Of a stretch of 64,000 bases of DNA, positions 53,301 through 62,873 are shown one piece after another (within the stretch, counting starts at the first letter, position 1; each line of letters opens with the position of its first letter). Below the pieces are notes generated by a model. That model was not told the DNA's origin. It made no database searches and was given only the letters and a program-made list of their open reading frames with translations. The position numbers were made by a program, and so were the translations under genes. This DNA is from an uncultured Saprospiraceae bacterium (GTDB lineage Bacteria > Bacteroidota > Bacteroidia > Chitinophagales > Saprospiraceae), in contig CALLWB010000002.1 of NCBI GenBank assembly GCA_938016265.1, positions 1-64,000 of the forward strand. Reading direction: 5' to 3'.

Positions 53301-56040
53301 TTGCTCGAGCTTCATTGACAGGAAGCGGAATAGTATTCCAAACATTATTTTTGAAGGTAGTCAAGCTGTTCGTTAAGGTGCCTATAAAGAGAGTTCCGTC
53401 GGTGGATTTATGGAGGCTGGTGATTTCGTTTTCTGGGAGGATGGTGTTGTTTGAATCATAGATAACGGACCATGCATTGTTATGGTAGTGGTGCAATCCC
53501 AGGTTGGAACCTACCCACACCTCATTGTTGTCGCCTGCAATCATACAATTGACAAAAAGCCCGGACACTGGCGGAGCAATTGACTGCCAGGAGGTGCCAT
53601 TGTATACACTAAACTCATCTGAACCTGCTGCCCAAACCTCTCCGTTGGTGGTTTCTACCATAAATGGCGTTAAGATTTGCAGATCATTTTCTAGGGCTAG
53701 CCATTCGTTATTGCAATTATTTATTGGGCCGTTTTGATTATTGACGACTATGTTTTTGCAGGTGGTTTCTGTGGCACAGGGGCTAGTGACGGTCAAGCAA
53801 ACTTCATAGATATCTGAAGCGCTGTAGGTAAGGCCGAAATCTTTCCCACTAGCAATTGTAGTATTTCCAAAATCCCAGATATAAGTAGAAAAAGGATCTA
53901 TATTCGTAGCAGAAAACTGAAGATCAAGTCCATTTTTTGAATAGGTAAAATCGGAGAAAAAAACCGTATCGCTTATGAAAACTCCTTGTGTAAAAGTACT
54001 CGTACAAGCACTGTTTGAAGCCTCTAAAGTCACTTCCAACGCTACATTTCTACCACCATATTTCAATAGAAAATCGGTATTGTTGTGTAGTGGAAAATCA
54101 TTTGTATACCATTGGTAATTGGTCGCATTTTGCGAAGTATTTGTTAAACTTATCCATTCTCCTGTACATCCATTAACATCTCCAGTGAAAGAAGCTTGAA
54201 CATCGCATAGACCAATAGAAAACACTCCATTTGAAACATCAACAATCCCAATGTTTGCAGAATTACTGCATCGTACCAGGCATTGATTCGAACTCAATGA
54301 GGGCACTACCCAATCATAACTTCCATCATTGGGTGTCTTGTTAATAATTGTCGCCCAAGTATCACCTCCATCAACGGAATACTCCAAAGTAACATTAGGA
54401 TAGTTGTTGGCTGTATTAGAAGATTGCCAATTGATTGGGGTGGTTTGGCCTTCTGTGAGGGATTCGCCGCCATTCGGCGTAAGCAACGTTATACTTTCAA
54501 TAAGATTGCAATTGGTACTTACACCAACTGTTACCCAAGCATTACAAACGGCAAGTATCTCTGGAGAAGGCCCGCCTTGAGAAGGGAACAGCGAAATAAC
54601 GGCCTGAACCGTAGCATTTCTGGAGTCAATCAATTGAGAGTATGGGGTAAGGTAATCTCTCACCGCATGAAAACATATTTTAGCCGCTTTTTTAATCCCA
54701 ATTTCGCTAGCGACCAGGTAAAACCAACGGTTTTGAATGCCACTGTTTAAGTGCACTCCTCCATGATCGGAATTGCCTGTATACAAATTGGAATAGTGAT
54801 CAATCGTGGGAAAATCTAGGCGTCGGATCCCATCTGCAGTATTCGTAACATCCGCTCCAAACACCCAATCTGCCTGTGCTCCTAGGACTTCATGCTCAAT
54901 CGCCAAACTAAAAATATCTGCAAATGATTCGCTCAATGCGCCTGACTCTCCAAAATAACTAAAGTTGGCAGTCGCATCAATAAATCCATGCGTTACTTCA
55001 TGACAAACAATGTCCAATGCGGTGTAAGGATTGCCGTTTGCATTTTTTCCGTAGCTGGCGAAACTACCATTCCAGGCAGCATTTTCCCAATTATTGCCAA
55101 AGTTGACGACATTAAGTAGTTCGCCGCCATTCCCATCAAAACTATTCCAACCAAACTCATTTGAAAAATAGTCGTACCAATTTGCTGTTGCCCAATGCGC
55201 ATCAATCGCCGCAGGGTTGGCGGACCAATACGTAGAGCCATTTGTCACGTCTGCTAGCTGAGTAAGACCGTACTCCATGGTCAGGATATTTCTGTTGGTG
55301 TCCAGGAGTTGATAGCGCTGCAAATTGGCATCGTACAGGCAATCGAATGTTTGGTTACCGTTATAACTGGTTTGGCCAACACAAGTGGTGTTGGCATGAT
55401 GCAATTCATCCATTTTTCGTATCACTGTGCCAGCGTGCGCATCCACATAAACCGCCAACTTCTGAAAAGGAGTAAGACTAAGTATGGAAAACTTATAAGC
55501 CAGGCGAAAATCGTCATTCTCTTTGAATGCAGACGGAGAAAAAACAAGTAACTCCCCTACTGGATAATAGCTCGCGGTAGCGTCGTTTTTCAAGGACTTC
55601 AGAATGGACTCGTAGGAAGTAGATTGCCAGGCGTATTGTGCTGCACCAATGGAGTTTAGTGCAATTTGTAGCGTGGTATTTTCGGAAAGTTGCGGGGTGG
55701 TATTTATGGAAATATTTTCAACGACTAGCCCGTTGTGCGCATTGATTTTGCCTTCTTTTTCGTGTAGGAAACTGATGGCTCCTTCAATGGGAACATTATT
55801 GATATACTGTTGTATTTTATGGTGTTTTAAGTCCCCAGTTTGGGTGGACTTTTTAAGTTCTAACTGGTGGTTGGAAGTGGTAGAAAGTTGTTGTTTTTTT
55901 CTAAGAAGAAAATCGTTGACTGAAATTCGTTCTTCAGGAGTAAAGGACTGCCAGTTGGATTTTGTTTGTTGTGCATGGTGCTGTGCATTTACATTCATCA
56001 TAAGAATAAATGCAAACAGGATAGTTAGTGTTTGTTTCAT
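50323..56040 (-). CDS. Secreted M4 (thermolysin-like) metallopeptidase with long multidomain tail
   Basis: 1,905 residues from the ATG at 56040, where a clean signal peptide starts (MKQTLTILFAFILMMNVNAQ); the open frame extends 57 codons further but with no signal-like sequence. Order: FTP/PepSY-type propeptide (about 25-200); M4 domain with zinc motif HEVTH near residue 345, GALSESFADIFS carrying the third ligand, and HGGVHLNSGIQNRW; a Ser/Thr-rich beta domain; PKD-like domain; a propeller of two-component-regulator type repeats (for example GDLWVGAYAE, GKIWFSFSG, GQLWLATFNG); PKD/Ig-like part; a dockerin-like pair of calcium loops (DTNADGVVNNFD and DTDGNGIIDQDD); one SprB-like repeat; and an unusual C-terminus ending NNGQFSSVPR in place of a normal T9SS sorting domain. 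It should degrade proteins outside the cell. Confidence 0.9.
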   Translation of the reverse strand: MKQTLTILFAFILMMNVNAQHHAQQTKSNWQSFTPEERISVNDFLLRKKQQLSTTSNHQLELKKSTQTGDLKHHKIQQYINNVPIEGAISFLHEKEGKINAHNGLVVENISINTTPQLSENTTLQIALNSIGAAQYAWQSTSYESILKSLKNDATASYYPVGELLVFSPSAFKENDDFRLAYKFSILSLTPFQKLAVYVDAHAGTVIRKMDELHHANTTCVGQTSYNGNQTFDCLYDANLQRYQLLDTNRNILTMEYGLTQLADVTNGSTYWSANPAAIDAHWATANWYDYFSNEFGWNSFDGNGGELLNVVNFGNNWENAAWNGSFASYGKNANGNPYTALDIVCHEVTHGFIDATANFSYFGESGALSESFADIFSLAIEHEVLGAQADWVFGADVTNTADGIRRLDFPTIDHYSNLYTGNSDHGGVHLNSGIQNRWFYLVASEIGIKKAAKICFHAVRDYLTPYSQLIDSRNATVQAVISLFPSQGGPSPEILAVCNAWVTVGVSTNCNLIESITLLTPNGGESLTEGQTTPINWQSSNTANNYPNVTLEYSVDGGDTWATIINKTPNDGSYDWVVPSLSSNQCLVRCSNSANIGIVDVSNGVFSIGLCDVQASFTGDVNGCTGEWISLTNTSQNATNYQWYTNDFPLHNNTDFLLKYGGRNVALEVTLEASNSACTSTFTQGVFISDTVFFSDFTYSKNGLDLQFSATNIDPFSTYIWDFGNTTIASGKDFGLTYSASDIYEVCLTVTSPCATETTCKNIVVNNQNGPINNCNNEWLALENDLQILTPFMVETTNGEVWAAGSDEFSVYNGTSWQSIAPPVSGLFVNCMIAGDNNEVWVGSNLGLHHYHNNAWSVIYDSNNTILPENEITSLHKSTDGTLFIGTLTNSLTTFKNNVWNTIPLPVNEARAILETSNGDLWVGAYAEVAQNTVTGWTVFDKANANISDTSECRKIVETDDGKIWFSFSGFDGLTLYNQGGWIHYFEQNSDLPSNLITDLATDDKGQLWLATFNGLAFVDYTFAWEGFTTVNSPIHSNALEAILGRTNGEIWMTTQFADTIDVYKRDNFLGFSYPPIICSGNNTLLQNTSPLGGIFEWEIYNKNSPDQVELFSGFNQNYTFNKPGSYQVTLYQSASGCEQAYSQSINIFPSAADLELPTDIGLCGTGTVVATNYSNFAAYEWKNAANVVLDSLETIYLTQAGVYSLKVTDFCGATATKSFDLVLDNNCVWPGDTNADGVVNNFDLLNIGLAYDNIGIIRNGASGNWLGQAATIWQGNFENGVNYKHADTDGNGIIDQDDKQLIFTNYKKEHGNPTLNKLPNTPSSLILKPYIKNTTSLPNGEGAAIELGVSLTNSTGNPIAFYGLAFDMTYETPSLIHEKQYPLGIDQLLTANQDALSIVYQNGQTTELAFVGTNHENIILDNQTAALEGGREIFGIIVEHDVLDGGDPGNYFKIQLDNILMIQADGDTIAVAGDTAYYLVNEAFYVQAEIQHITCQQTGSIELTVSDTTSLYTYAWNDGASSSNRYNIPAGNYSVTVSDFNGNQVTADSLIVLEEANPLEVNMVVYGQDLYANVTGGSGNYVYQWNTGETTNPIYATPNTSYEVTVFEDAGCTITDSINVICQTTVDSLFTTTCGWSGAGTFVDVHQTTGGCDSLVVTFVAPSKPIYSNISVLLEGAYRPSGGPMRTNLYNLQLLPGQQNNPHPAPFTAEHWNYEPLQEELFAQFDYDQIVQTWGFMPVDWVLVSYRTEKERSTTITQHLGLVLEYGQVVFPQDCVWPLQSPDSVYVVVEHRNHVGVMTPEKIPVVSDSLSYDFRMGDSYSAGAGTGQKMFFSGYLWGLIAANPVQAATTSYEINGLDKIYWSQNNGSSIIYHPADFNLSGEVSGVDRILWERNNGQFSSVPR

Positions 56041-56236
56041 TGTTAGTAGGGTTTTCCTTGTAATTGTCCCTGCATGTTTCAGCACGAGACATAGATATCT
56101 TGTAATGTGTGTAGGGGAAAACTTGAAACTAAGTGGGAAAAGAGGACAACTCCTTTTTGTATCCGAGATTAAAATTAACATGTTACCGATTATTAAAAAA
56201 AAATTGACCAATTATTTTCCAACATTAAATTCTACT

Positions 56237-56283
56237 AATAAAAAGAGCTACCAGCGGCGAAGATGGACTCCGCCGCTTGGTAG
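56237..56283 (-). terminator. Terminator of the M43 peptidase gene
   Basis: On the minus strand, a strong G/C stem: CTACCA-A-GCGGCG pairs with CGCCGC-TGGTAG (one bulged base), 16 bases after the M43 stop codon, followed by CTCTTTTTATT. It separates the M43 gene from the M4 gene, so the two are probably transcribed separately. Confidence 0.85.
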
Positions 56284-56298
56284 TCTTTAAAATGAATA

Positions 56299-58545
56299 TT
56301 ACTTAAAAATTAACATTTGTTTGGTGACTCGCTCGCCTTCGGACACCAAGGAATAAAAATATAGTCCCGGAGGTAATTCACTTGCTTGAAATTCAAACTT
56401 ATGTGTCCCTTTTTGCTGTAGTTCTTCCTGAAAAGGACGGGCAACTATTTTTCCAGCAATATCAGTTATTGTTAGTGTTGCCGTAGCGTCTGCTTCTAGA
56501 GTGTATTCTATCGTAGTGGTATTTTGGAAAGGGTTTGGATAGTTTTTCAGTTGGATGGCTGGTTGTTCTATTTCTACCCTTTCCTTATTCATTCTTGCTC
56601 CACTATTAAGATGATTGAGGATATGAATATTATCAATCGCCATATCACTTCTAAAAGTCGTTCCAGTAGTCCCATGAAATCTAAGTTGAATAGTTCCATT
56701 ATAGTAATTGGAAAGATCAACAACTCCAATCTTCCAACTATTCCCTTGATTTCCACTTCGACTCCAGAGGGTAGTCCATGTAACTCCACCATCTACAGTA
56801 ATATCCAATGCTAATGTTCCCATCCCGGAACCGTACATATGGTAATGAAAAAGAAGACTTTTTGGTGTTGCATCCACATACAAACAAGGAGAATTCAAAT
56901 TGGCAATCTTGTTAGGTCTGTTAGGACCAGAAGCTTCAATGTAGGCATAGAAATTTCCATTCGAAGAACCTGAAGGGCCAGTTGCACTTGAAGGAGTTCC
57001 TCCAGAATTTCTTACCCAATCCGTATCCTCACCTGCACCTTGCGTCCACCATCCAAAGTCGGTCTCAAAACTTTCTGAGTAGGGATAATTCACCACTGTC
57101 GCCCAACACTCATCTGGCCCACCAATAACAATGTTATCGATTGCCATATCGCCCCTAAAACTATTTCCCGTTATTCCATTAAACCGAATTTGAATATCAC
57201 CAGAAAATTGAGCCAAACCAACCACTGCCTTTTTCCAAAAATTGATTTGAGGGCCGGATTCACTCCAAATTGTGGTCCATGTGCTTCCGTAGTTGGTGCT
57301 GACTTGCAAGTTTAAAGTCCCCATGTGTTCACCAAACATATGATAGTAGAAAATGATCTGCTTATTATCCATATCATCCATAGAAATGCAACGAGTCACT
57401 AAGTTGGCCGTTTTGTTAGGAGAATTGTTGCCAGAGGCCTCTATGTGTTTAAAATAATAGCCATGTTGTGCGGCAGAAGGTCCAGTACTTGAGGACGGTG
57501 TACTTTGCGATGTTTTAGTCCAATCCATATCATCAAAGGTATCTTCTTGCCATTCAAGAGACCACCAAGGGTATTCAAAACTTTCTTTGTGTGGAAAACT
57601 TATTATCCTATCAATGCAGGGAGTACAATTGGTTGGATTGTGGATATCCGTTCTGTCAAAATCATAGGCATTTTTCATTCTGTTGATTTGGCCTGGAGTG
57701 AAGGCATTGAGGCAACCAAAAGCGTAGGACATAATATTATTTGTCAACGGAGAATACGACGCTCCGCATGCATCTGTCCCACTGCCATTATAAGTACAGT
57801 TGGCCGTAAATCCATCATTAGCATCTGCTGGAGTATCGCATAGCAGATCGCCGTTTGTTGTGCAATTGAAACAAGAACTTGTTGAATTTCTGGTAACATT
57901 CTCGCTCCCCTGATGGGTGTGAAACAAATCAAACCAATGTCCTACTTCATGCGCAAATATTCCATTTGTGGAAGCATGCCCATTCCACATAATAATCCAA
58001 TCTTTACCAGAGGTTTGTTTCATGCTAGGGAATGATGACCAACTAGTATTAGAAGGAGAGACATTCGGGACATAAAAAACATTAAGGACTCCTGGGATTT
58101 TATTGGCATTGGCCATTAGATATTCTCTAGAGTTTCCATTATAGGAAAGCACAATGTTGTTATTAAAAAAATTATTGTTGTTGATAAAATTCGTTGGCCC
58201 ACATTTATAAAAATTAAAGCCTGCTGAAGCATATAGATTATTGGCATCGGTGATGTCTGTCATTACACTTGCTTCGGAAACTCCGCCGGTGCCATTTGTT
58301 CTGCGTACGATGTGGACTTGAATAGGCACGTCCCTTGTAAATTTAAGGTTGCTGGTGTTTGATGTTGGTCTGCTTTTGTCCCTTTCTACAATGGCTTGTA
58401 ATTCGGCGGGGGTGACTGACATTGGGCAATTTGTTGGTAGTAGATCGAGGGTATTATTCGTGGTTGTTTTTTGAGTAAATGCTTGCCCTGAAAACAATAA
58501 GGAAAGAATGAATACTACAAGTAGTGTTTTTAAGTTTTTCATCAT
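56299..58545 (-). CDS. Secreted M43 (pappalysin-type) metallopeptidase with MAM-like domains and T9SS signal
   Basis: 748 residues; two adjacent ATG codons (58545 and 58542) are equally good starts for the signal peptide ending near FTQ. The peptidase domain (about residues 65-310) has the zinc motif HEVGHWFDLFH and the Met-turn NIMSYAFGC, with disulfide-type Cys around CFNCTTNGDLLCDTP. In the zinc motif the usual Gly before the third His pair is Asp (HExxHxxDxxH). Two MAM-like jelly-roll domains follow (about 320-480 and 490-655), each with the pattern SFE...W...TGPS...EASG...DMAIDNI. The last 80 residues are a type A sorting domain (NYPNPFQNTTTIEY, LPPGLYFYSLVSEG). Exported by T9SS; substrate unknown. 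Confidence 0.93.
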   Translation of the reverse strand: MMKNLKTLLVVFILSLLFSGQAFTQKTTTNNTLDLLPTNCPMSVTPAELQAIVERDKSRPTSNTSNLKFTRDVPIQVHIVRRTNGTGGVSEASVMTDITDANNLYASAGFNFYKCGPTNFINNNNFFNNNIVLSYNGNSREYLMANANKIPGVLNVFYVPNVSPSNTSWSSFPSMKQTSGKDWIIMWNGHASTNGIFAHEVGHWFDLFHTHQGSENVTRNSTSSCFNCTTNGDLLCDTPADANDGFTANCTYNGSGTDACGASYSPLTNNIMSYAFGCLNAFTPGQINRMKNAYDFDRTDIHNPTNCTPCIDRIISFPHKESFEYPWWSLEWQEDTFDDMDWTKTSQSTPSSSTGPSAAQHGYYFKHIEASGNNSPNKTANLVTRCISMDDMDNKQIIFYYHMFGEHMGTLNLQVSTNYGSTWTTIWSESGPQINFWKKAVVGLAQFSGDIQIRFNGITGNSFRGDMAIDNIVIGGPDECWATVVNYPYSESFETDFGWWTQGAGEDTDWVRNSGGTPSSATGPSGSSNGNFYAYIEASGPNRPNKIANLNSPCLYVDATPKSLLFHYHMYGSGMGTLALDITVDGGVTWTTLWSRSGNQGNSWKIGVVDLSNYYNGTIQLRFHGTTGTTFRSDMAIDNIHILNHLNSGARMNKERVEIEQPAIQLKNYPNPFQNTTTIEYTLEADATATLTITDIAGKIVARPFQEELQQKGTHKFEFQASELPPGLYFYSLVSEGERVTKQMLIFK

Positions 58546-58918
58546 TAATTTTTATGGTTAATTGCCTACTTTATTCTGGCTTTTCGGCAGATGCCAATCC
58601 ATTTTTTCAAGTTTGGATGACTTGTTCACTAAATTATGTTCTGGTTATTGCAATACCTTTTAGGTTTGTTTGCATAGAAGGCAAACAAAAGTGAAAACAC
58701 ATTTTGCAAGTAGGGGAAAGGGGAAAGTTTTACAAGGTCAAATACAGAATGAAATTACTTCCATATTTCTAATCCAAAGGTAAAATCTCAGACAGTCATA
58801 AAAAATACCATTTTTGTCAATTTTTATTTTTATATTCAAGTAATTTCACGCCAAAAGTTTACATTAACCTCTATTTTACAGACTTTTACTATAATTCCAA
58901 CTACTCCATTTTATTTAA
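58546..58918 (+). other. Divergent intergenic region
   Basis: 373 bases between the starts of two divergent genes. A/T-rich, no ORF or hairpin of note. Promoters for both directions must lie here but I see no full match to the Bacteroidota pattern. Confidence 0.4.
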
Positions 58919-60355
58919 ATGACTTTAAAATATTCAAAAAAATTAACTGGCCTCTTATCCACTTTAGACAAAAAGGGACTCCAATCGTTTGAACGCTTTC
59001 TAAAAAGCCCGTTTCACAATACCGATGAATCATGCACCGAATTGCTTAGCATGCTAACCAACCCAACCACCAACAAACCACAAGTATCCGCGACCAAATT
59101 CAGCAAAGCGCAATACAAACTGATTTCCCTTTTTGAAGAATTTATTGCGCATTCCACCATCAAAAGAAAAGACGAATTTCAGGTTTTCAAAAAAACGCAG
59201 CTCCTTAAATTTATCAATGCGCACTTCGACAAGGACCTGAGGATTTCCCAAAAAGTAATAGAAAAATCTAGTCTCTTAGCCAACAATGAATTGGATAAAT
59301 ACCAGCTGAATTATGCTTATTATGAATACCTCACCCTGGATGGTGCGTCCTGGAAAGTTAGACATCAATTACTTTCCGAAATGGTGCAGCAGGTCAATGC
59401 CTTTTCGCTAGCCGATCAATTGGCCTTGTACAATACCAATCTGTCGATGTTGAAACTGTATTCTAAAAATTTGAAGGCGCAACAACTGCTAGCACAATTG
59501 AAGGACGAACTTGAAAACCGACTTGCAGATATCCAGGCACCGTTTTTTTCGGCGGATCAGTTTCTAGACGTACGGGCAGAATTGCTCCTGGCAAAAATTC
59601 TATTGTACGAGCGGCCGGTTGACCTGGCAGAAATAGAAGCCTTGTTGCAAGAAAACAGAAACACAATTGCCTACCGTCATTTGCGAGTGCTACTACCCAA
59701 TTTGCAAAACTTCTACATTCGAAAAATTAGAACGGGGCAAGTAGAGTACTACCAAAATTTAGAATTTAACATCAAATGGCAATTGGAAATGGAAGTCCAG
59801 CATCAATCACTGGTGGTACCTCAGTTGCTTAGAAATCTTATTATTATTACCGGAAAACACCTTGGGAAACTGACGGACGGCAGAACTTACGTAGACACTT
59901 TTATTCCTTATGTCATCAAAAAAAACAGGAAAAGCATAAAAAACTACTGCTTAGGTCTACTCTATTTTTATCAAGCCGAACAAAACCCCCAAAATAAAGA
60001 CCATGCACTTGACCTGGCATTCGATCACTTCACAGAAGTTTACCAGGAAAACTCAGAACACAAATACGATATCCGAAGTTTTTTTCTGCGGATTCAGTTC
60101 CTGCGAGCTGATGATCCGCACTTCAGTCTAAAGATCAAAAACTTCAAGGAGTTAATCCGCAGAGCCAGAGATTTGTCTGACTCCCGCCTTGCCGGTTTTT
60201 TAAATTTCGCTACCTTCCTAAACTACATTTACCGTAAAATGACCGACCCCAATTATCGAAAAACCAAAGCTCAAATCCACTACCAACTTCAAAAAAAACA
60301 CCCGGTCAGTAACAAGGAGTGGCTCTTGAAAAAACTGGAGGAATTGAAGGAGTAG
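58919..60355 (+). CDS. Hypothetical helical (TPR-like) cytoplasmic protein
   Basis: 478 residues, almost all alpha-helix, no signal peptide. N-terminus LTGLLSTLDKKGLQSFERFL-K-SP, then repeated helical pairs. The overall plan, length and N-terminal pattern resemble the protein at 45096-46457, and I suspect a shared family that is common in Saprospiria-like genomes, but the identity between the two is low by eye. It sits upstream of the DUF4421 gene (195 bases) and diverges from the M43 peptidase. Function unknown. Confidence 0.78.
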   Translation: MTLKYSKKLTGLLSTLDKKGLQSFERFLKSPFHNTDESCTELLSMLTNPTTNKPQVSATKFSKAQYKLISLFEEFIAHSTIKRKDEFQVFKKTQLLKFINAHFDKDLRISQKVIEKSSLLANNELDKYQLNYAYYEYLTLDGASWKVRHQLLSEMVQQVNAFSLADQLALYNTNLSMLKLYSKNLKAQQLLAQLKDELENRLADIQAPFFSADQFLDVRAELLLAKILLYERPVDLAEIEALLQENRNTIAYRHLRVLLPNLQNFYIRKIRTGQVEYYQNLEFNIKWQLEMEVQHQSLVVPQLLRNLIIITGKHLGKLTDGRTYVDTFIPYVIKKNRKSIKNYCLGLLYFYQAEQNPQNKDHALDLAFDHFTEVYQENSEHKYDIRSFFLRIQFLRADDPHFSLKIKNFKELIRRARDLSDSRLAGFLNFATFLNYIYRKMTDPNYRKTKAQIHYQLQKKHPVSNKEWLLKKLEELKE

Positions 60356-60550
60356 AAAGACATTTTTTGTAAAGAGTAGTGCAACCGGTTTTTAACCAGC
60401 TATTTTACCTAGAGGAAAACCTTTGTTGTATTTTGTTTCTCCACCGGAAGCCAGCCCAACCTGCTTCAGCAAAACGTATCCCTCTACTATCCTCAAAATT
60501 AGTCTTTCTACTTTCTACTTTTAATTACCTTTATGCCAATAATTGAATTT

Positions 60551-61594
60551 ATGAATCGCACTTTCCTTTATCAATTGTTTTTCCTCTGGAGCATGCTTCT
60601 TGCTGGAGTAGAAGTTGGCGCCCAAGATGGGGACAGTTACTACGTGCAAGAGTACGAGGAGAAAGTTTACTTTAGCCCTAAGTACTTATTCAAACATTCC
60701 ACCATTCGGCTTCGACCGGTAGGTAGAGTGCTAGAGTGGCAGTCGAAATTTCACCCGAACTCACCTAATAGTCTAGGATTCCAATTTCGATATAAAAGCA
60801 TCTCGTTTGGTGTTGGAATTCCCATACCCAAGTCCGCCGCAAAAACGGAAAAATTTGGGACGACAAAAAGTATTGACATCAACCTAAAAGTAGCACAGCC
60901 GAGAACCATCTTTGAGCTGTATCTCAAAAACTACAAGGGAATGGTTGATTTGAATTCGCCCAATTACCCAATGGATGAGCAGTTTGATAAAATTTATTAT
61001 CAACGTCCAGATCTGAATTTCTTTTACATCAAAGGCAATTTCATTTATGTCTTGCAATCCAAAAAATATTCCTATCGAGCAGCTTTTACCTTTCTGGAAC
61101 GGCAAAAACAAAGTGCTGGTGCCCCCTTATTGATTGGCAATGTATCCTTTGTGCGTCTGAAGGCAGATTCCGCTATTATTGCTACTCCGATTCGGGAGGC
61201 GTACCCACAATCCGCTGGATTGACACAACTGGATGTCCTCGATAGTGGTGTTGGTGCTGGCTATGGTTATACCTATGTATATGATCAATTTTTCGCCTCC
61301 GCCGCCTTATTTCTAGGTATCGACTATCAAAACAACCGTTACCTTATAGATAAGGATCTCAAGAAAAAGAACCAAGTGAATGCAGTCCCCCTGCTTGACC
61401 TTCGGGCGTCTCTGGGCTATCATTCAGACAAATATTTTGCAGGAATTGTTGCCACCTCAGATTACAATCTGATCCGATTTGAAGAAATAAAGGGAAGATT
61501 CAACTATTTTGTTGTTGCTTTGAGAATTGGCATAAGATTCGCAGCCCCAAAGGGGTTAGAGAAACTAGAGGAAAAAAGCCCATTTAAACTATGA
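60551..61594 (+). CDS. DUF4421 family outer-membrane protein
   Basis: 347 residues from the ATG at 60551, where the signal peptide begins (MNRTFLYQLFFLWSMLLAGVEVGAQ). An ATG at 60533 is in frame, but it lies within a promoter-like TACCTTTA (60526-60533), which favours the later start. The body has the DUF4421 pattern: short N-terminal segment, NSLGFQFRYKSISFGVGIPIP, paired strands with aromatic ends (ELYLKNYKGMV, FYIKGNFIYVL), GAGYGYTYVYDQFFASAAL and a final strand FNYFVVALRIGIRF. Probably an eight- to twelve-strand barrel in the outer membrane. Role unknown for the whole family. Confidence 0.85.
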   Translation: MNRTFLYQLFFLWSMLLAGVEVGAQDGDSYYVQEYEEKVYFSPKYLFKHSTIRLRPVGRVLEWQSKFHPNSPNSLGFQFRYKSISFGVGIPIPKSAAKTEKFGTTKSIDINLKVAQPRTIFELYLKNYKGMVDLNSPNYPMDEQFDKIYYQRPDLNFFYIKGNFIYVLQSKKYSYRAAFTFLERQKQSAGAPLLIGNVSFVRLKADSAIIATPIREAYPQSAGLTQLDVLDSGVGAGYGYTYVYDQFFASAALFLGIDYQNNRYLIDKDLKKKNQVNAVPLLDLRASLGYHSDKYFAGIVATSDYNLIRFEEIKGRFNYFVVALRIGIRFAAPKGLEKLEEKSPFKL

Positions 61595-61654
61595 ACTATT
61601 GGTGAAGAATTAGGATCCTACTTCATAAATTTTATACGTTTCATAATTAATATT

Positions 61655-61662
61655 TACCTTTG
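61655..61662 (+). promoter_or_regulatory. -7 promoter box of the kelch gene
   Basis: TACCTTTG, an exact TAnnTTTG match, 27 bases before the chosen ATG; no TTG at the -33 position. It overlaps an in-frame GTG at 61662, which therefore is unlikely to be the start. Confidence 0.5.
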
Positions 61663-61688
61663 TGGTAATCAAAATTTCCAATTCAGTG

Positions 61689-62645
61689 ATGAAAGTTAAT
61701 TCTACCTTTTTTCTTTTCATGCTAATTTGCACCCTCATGGTGTTTAGTTCTTGTAAGAAAACCCCAGAGCCACCTATTGTACTAGATGGTAATTGGGCTA
61801 CCATGGCACAACCTACGTTCTCTGCGCGGTATAATGCCAGCTGCTTTACCATCAATGATATTGCTTATGTTGGTATGGGAGAAGATAATACAGGAATGAA
61901 AACTGATTTTTATTCTTTTGATGGCACTACCTGGACACAGATTGCTGATTTTCCTGGTGGCGGCCGGATTGATAATGTGGCATTTACTGCAGCCGGTAAG
62001 GGATATATTGGGTTAGGTGTCAAAACAGAGGTTTCAGGGCAAGTCGTCTATGATGATCTATGGGAATATCGTCCTTCAACGAATAGTTGGACACAGAAAG
62101 CAAGTCATCCGGCCGGAGGTCTTTATGGGGCGGCAGCTTTTGGAGTAGATGGTGTTGGCTATATAGCTACTGGGCAAAACTCCAACGCTATGCGCTTAAA
62201 TGAAGTGTGGCAGTATACCCCTGTCAATGATCAATGGACGCAAAAAATTGACTTCCCCGGAGGAGAACGCGTGTTCGCACAAAGCACTAATATCATTGGC
62301 AAGGGCTTCTTAATAGGAGGATTAGGATACTCAGATATTTGGGAATATGATCCAATTCTTGACGTCTGGCTTAATCGTGCAAATTTTGAAGGCGCCGAAA
62401 GACGAGGAGCGGCGCTGTTTACAATAGGGAATAAAAGCTATTATGGTCTTGGTTTTGAAGATGGCGAGTATTTTACCGATTTATGGGAATTTGATTACCA
62501 TGCTAATATGTGGACAGAACAAAAAAGTTTTGAAGGAACAGAAAGATCGCAAATGCTAAGCTTTGGTATCAATGAAAAGGGCTACATTCTTATGGGAAGG
62601 GGCACTTTGGATACCTATTCTGACTTTTGGCAATTTACTCCATAA
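61689..62645 (+). CDS. Kelch-repeat lipoprotein
   Basis: 318 residues from the ATG at 61689. Signal peptide with lipobox (MVFSSC, Cys near residue 21). The body is a beta-propeller of about six kelch repeats, each with G-(Y/F)-x-(G/A)-x-G and a final W-x-(Y/F)-x-P/D-x-x-x-x-W-T-x-x-x-x-F-(P/E)-G, for example LWEYRPSTNSWTQKASHP and IWEYDPILDVWLNRANFEG. Kelch propellers bind proteins or glycans. It is anchored in the envelope; partner unknown. Similar lipoproteins are frequent in Bacteroidota. Confidence 0.9.
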   Translation: MKVNSTFFLFMLICTLMVFSSCKKTPEPPIVLDGNWATMAQPTFSARYNASCFTINDIAYVGMGEDNTGMKTDFYSFDGTTWTQIADFPGGGRIDNVAFTAAGKGYIGLGVKTEVSGQVVYDDLWEYRPSTNSWTQKASHPAGGLYGAAAFGVDGVGYIATGQNSNAMRLNEVWQYTPVNDQWTQKIDFPGGERVFAQSTNIIGKGFLIGGLGYSDIWEYDPILDVWLNRANFEGAERRGAALFTIGNKSYYGLGFEDGEYFTDLWEFDYHANMWTEQKSFEGTERSQMLSFGINEKGYILMGRGTLDTYSDFWQFTP

Positions 62646-62873
62646 TTTTTTGATTCTTTTCTGGCACAAATCACTCTTTATTGGAAATATTTTTTTATTG
62701 TTTCCTTCCTATTAAATTGGGGGTATTTAATATTTCCATTATTGATCTATTGCTAGTAACACATGCTTTAATAATCAATAAAATAAAACACAGTCCTTCT
62801 TTTTTCATATTCACCTTTCTCCTAGTTGTCACATTAACTACATTAACGGATTACAGTATTCGTTTCCTATTGT

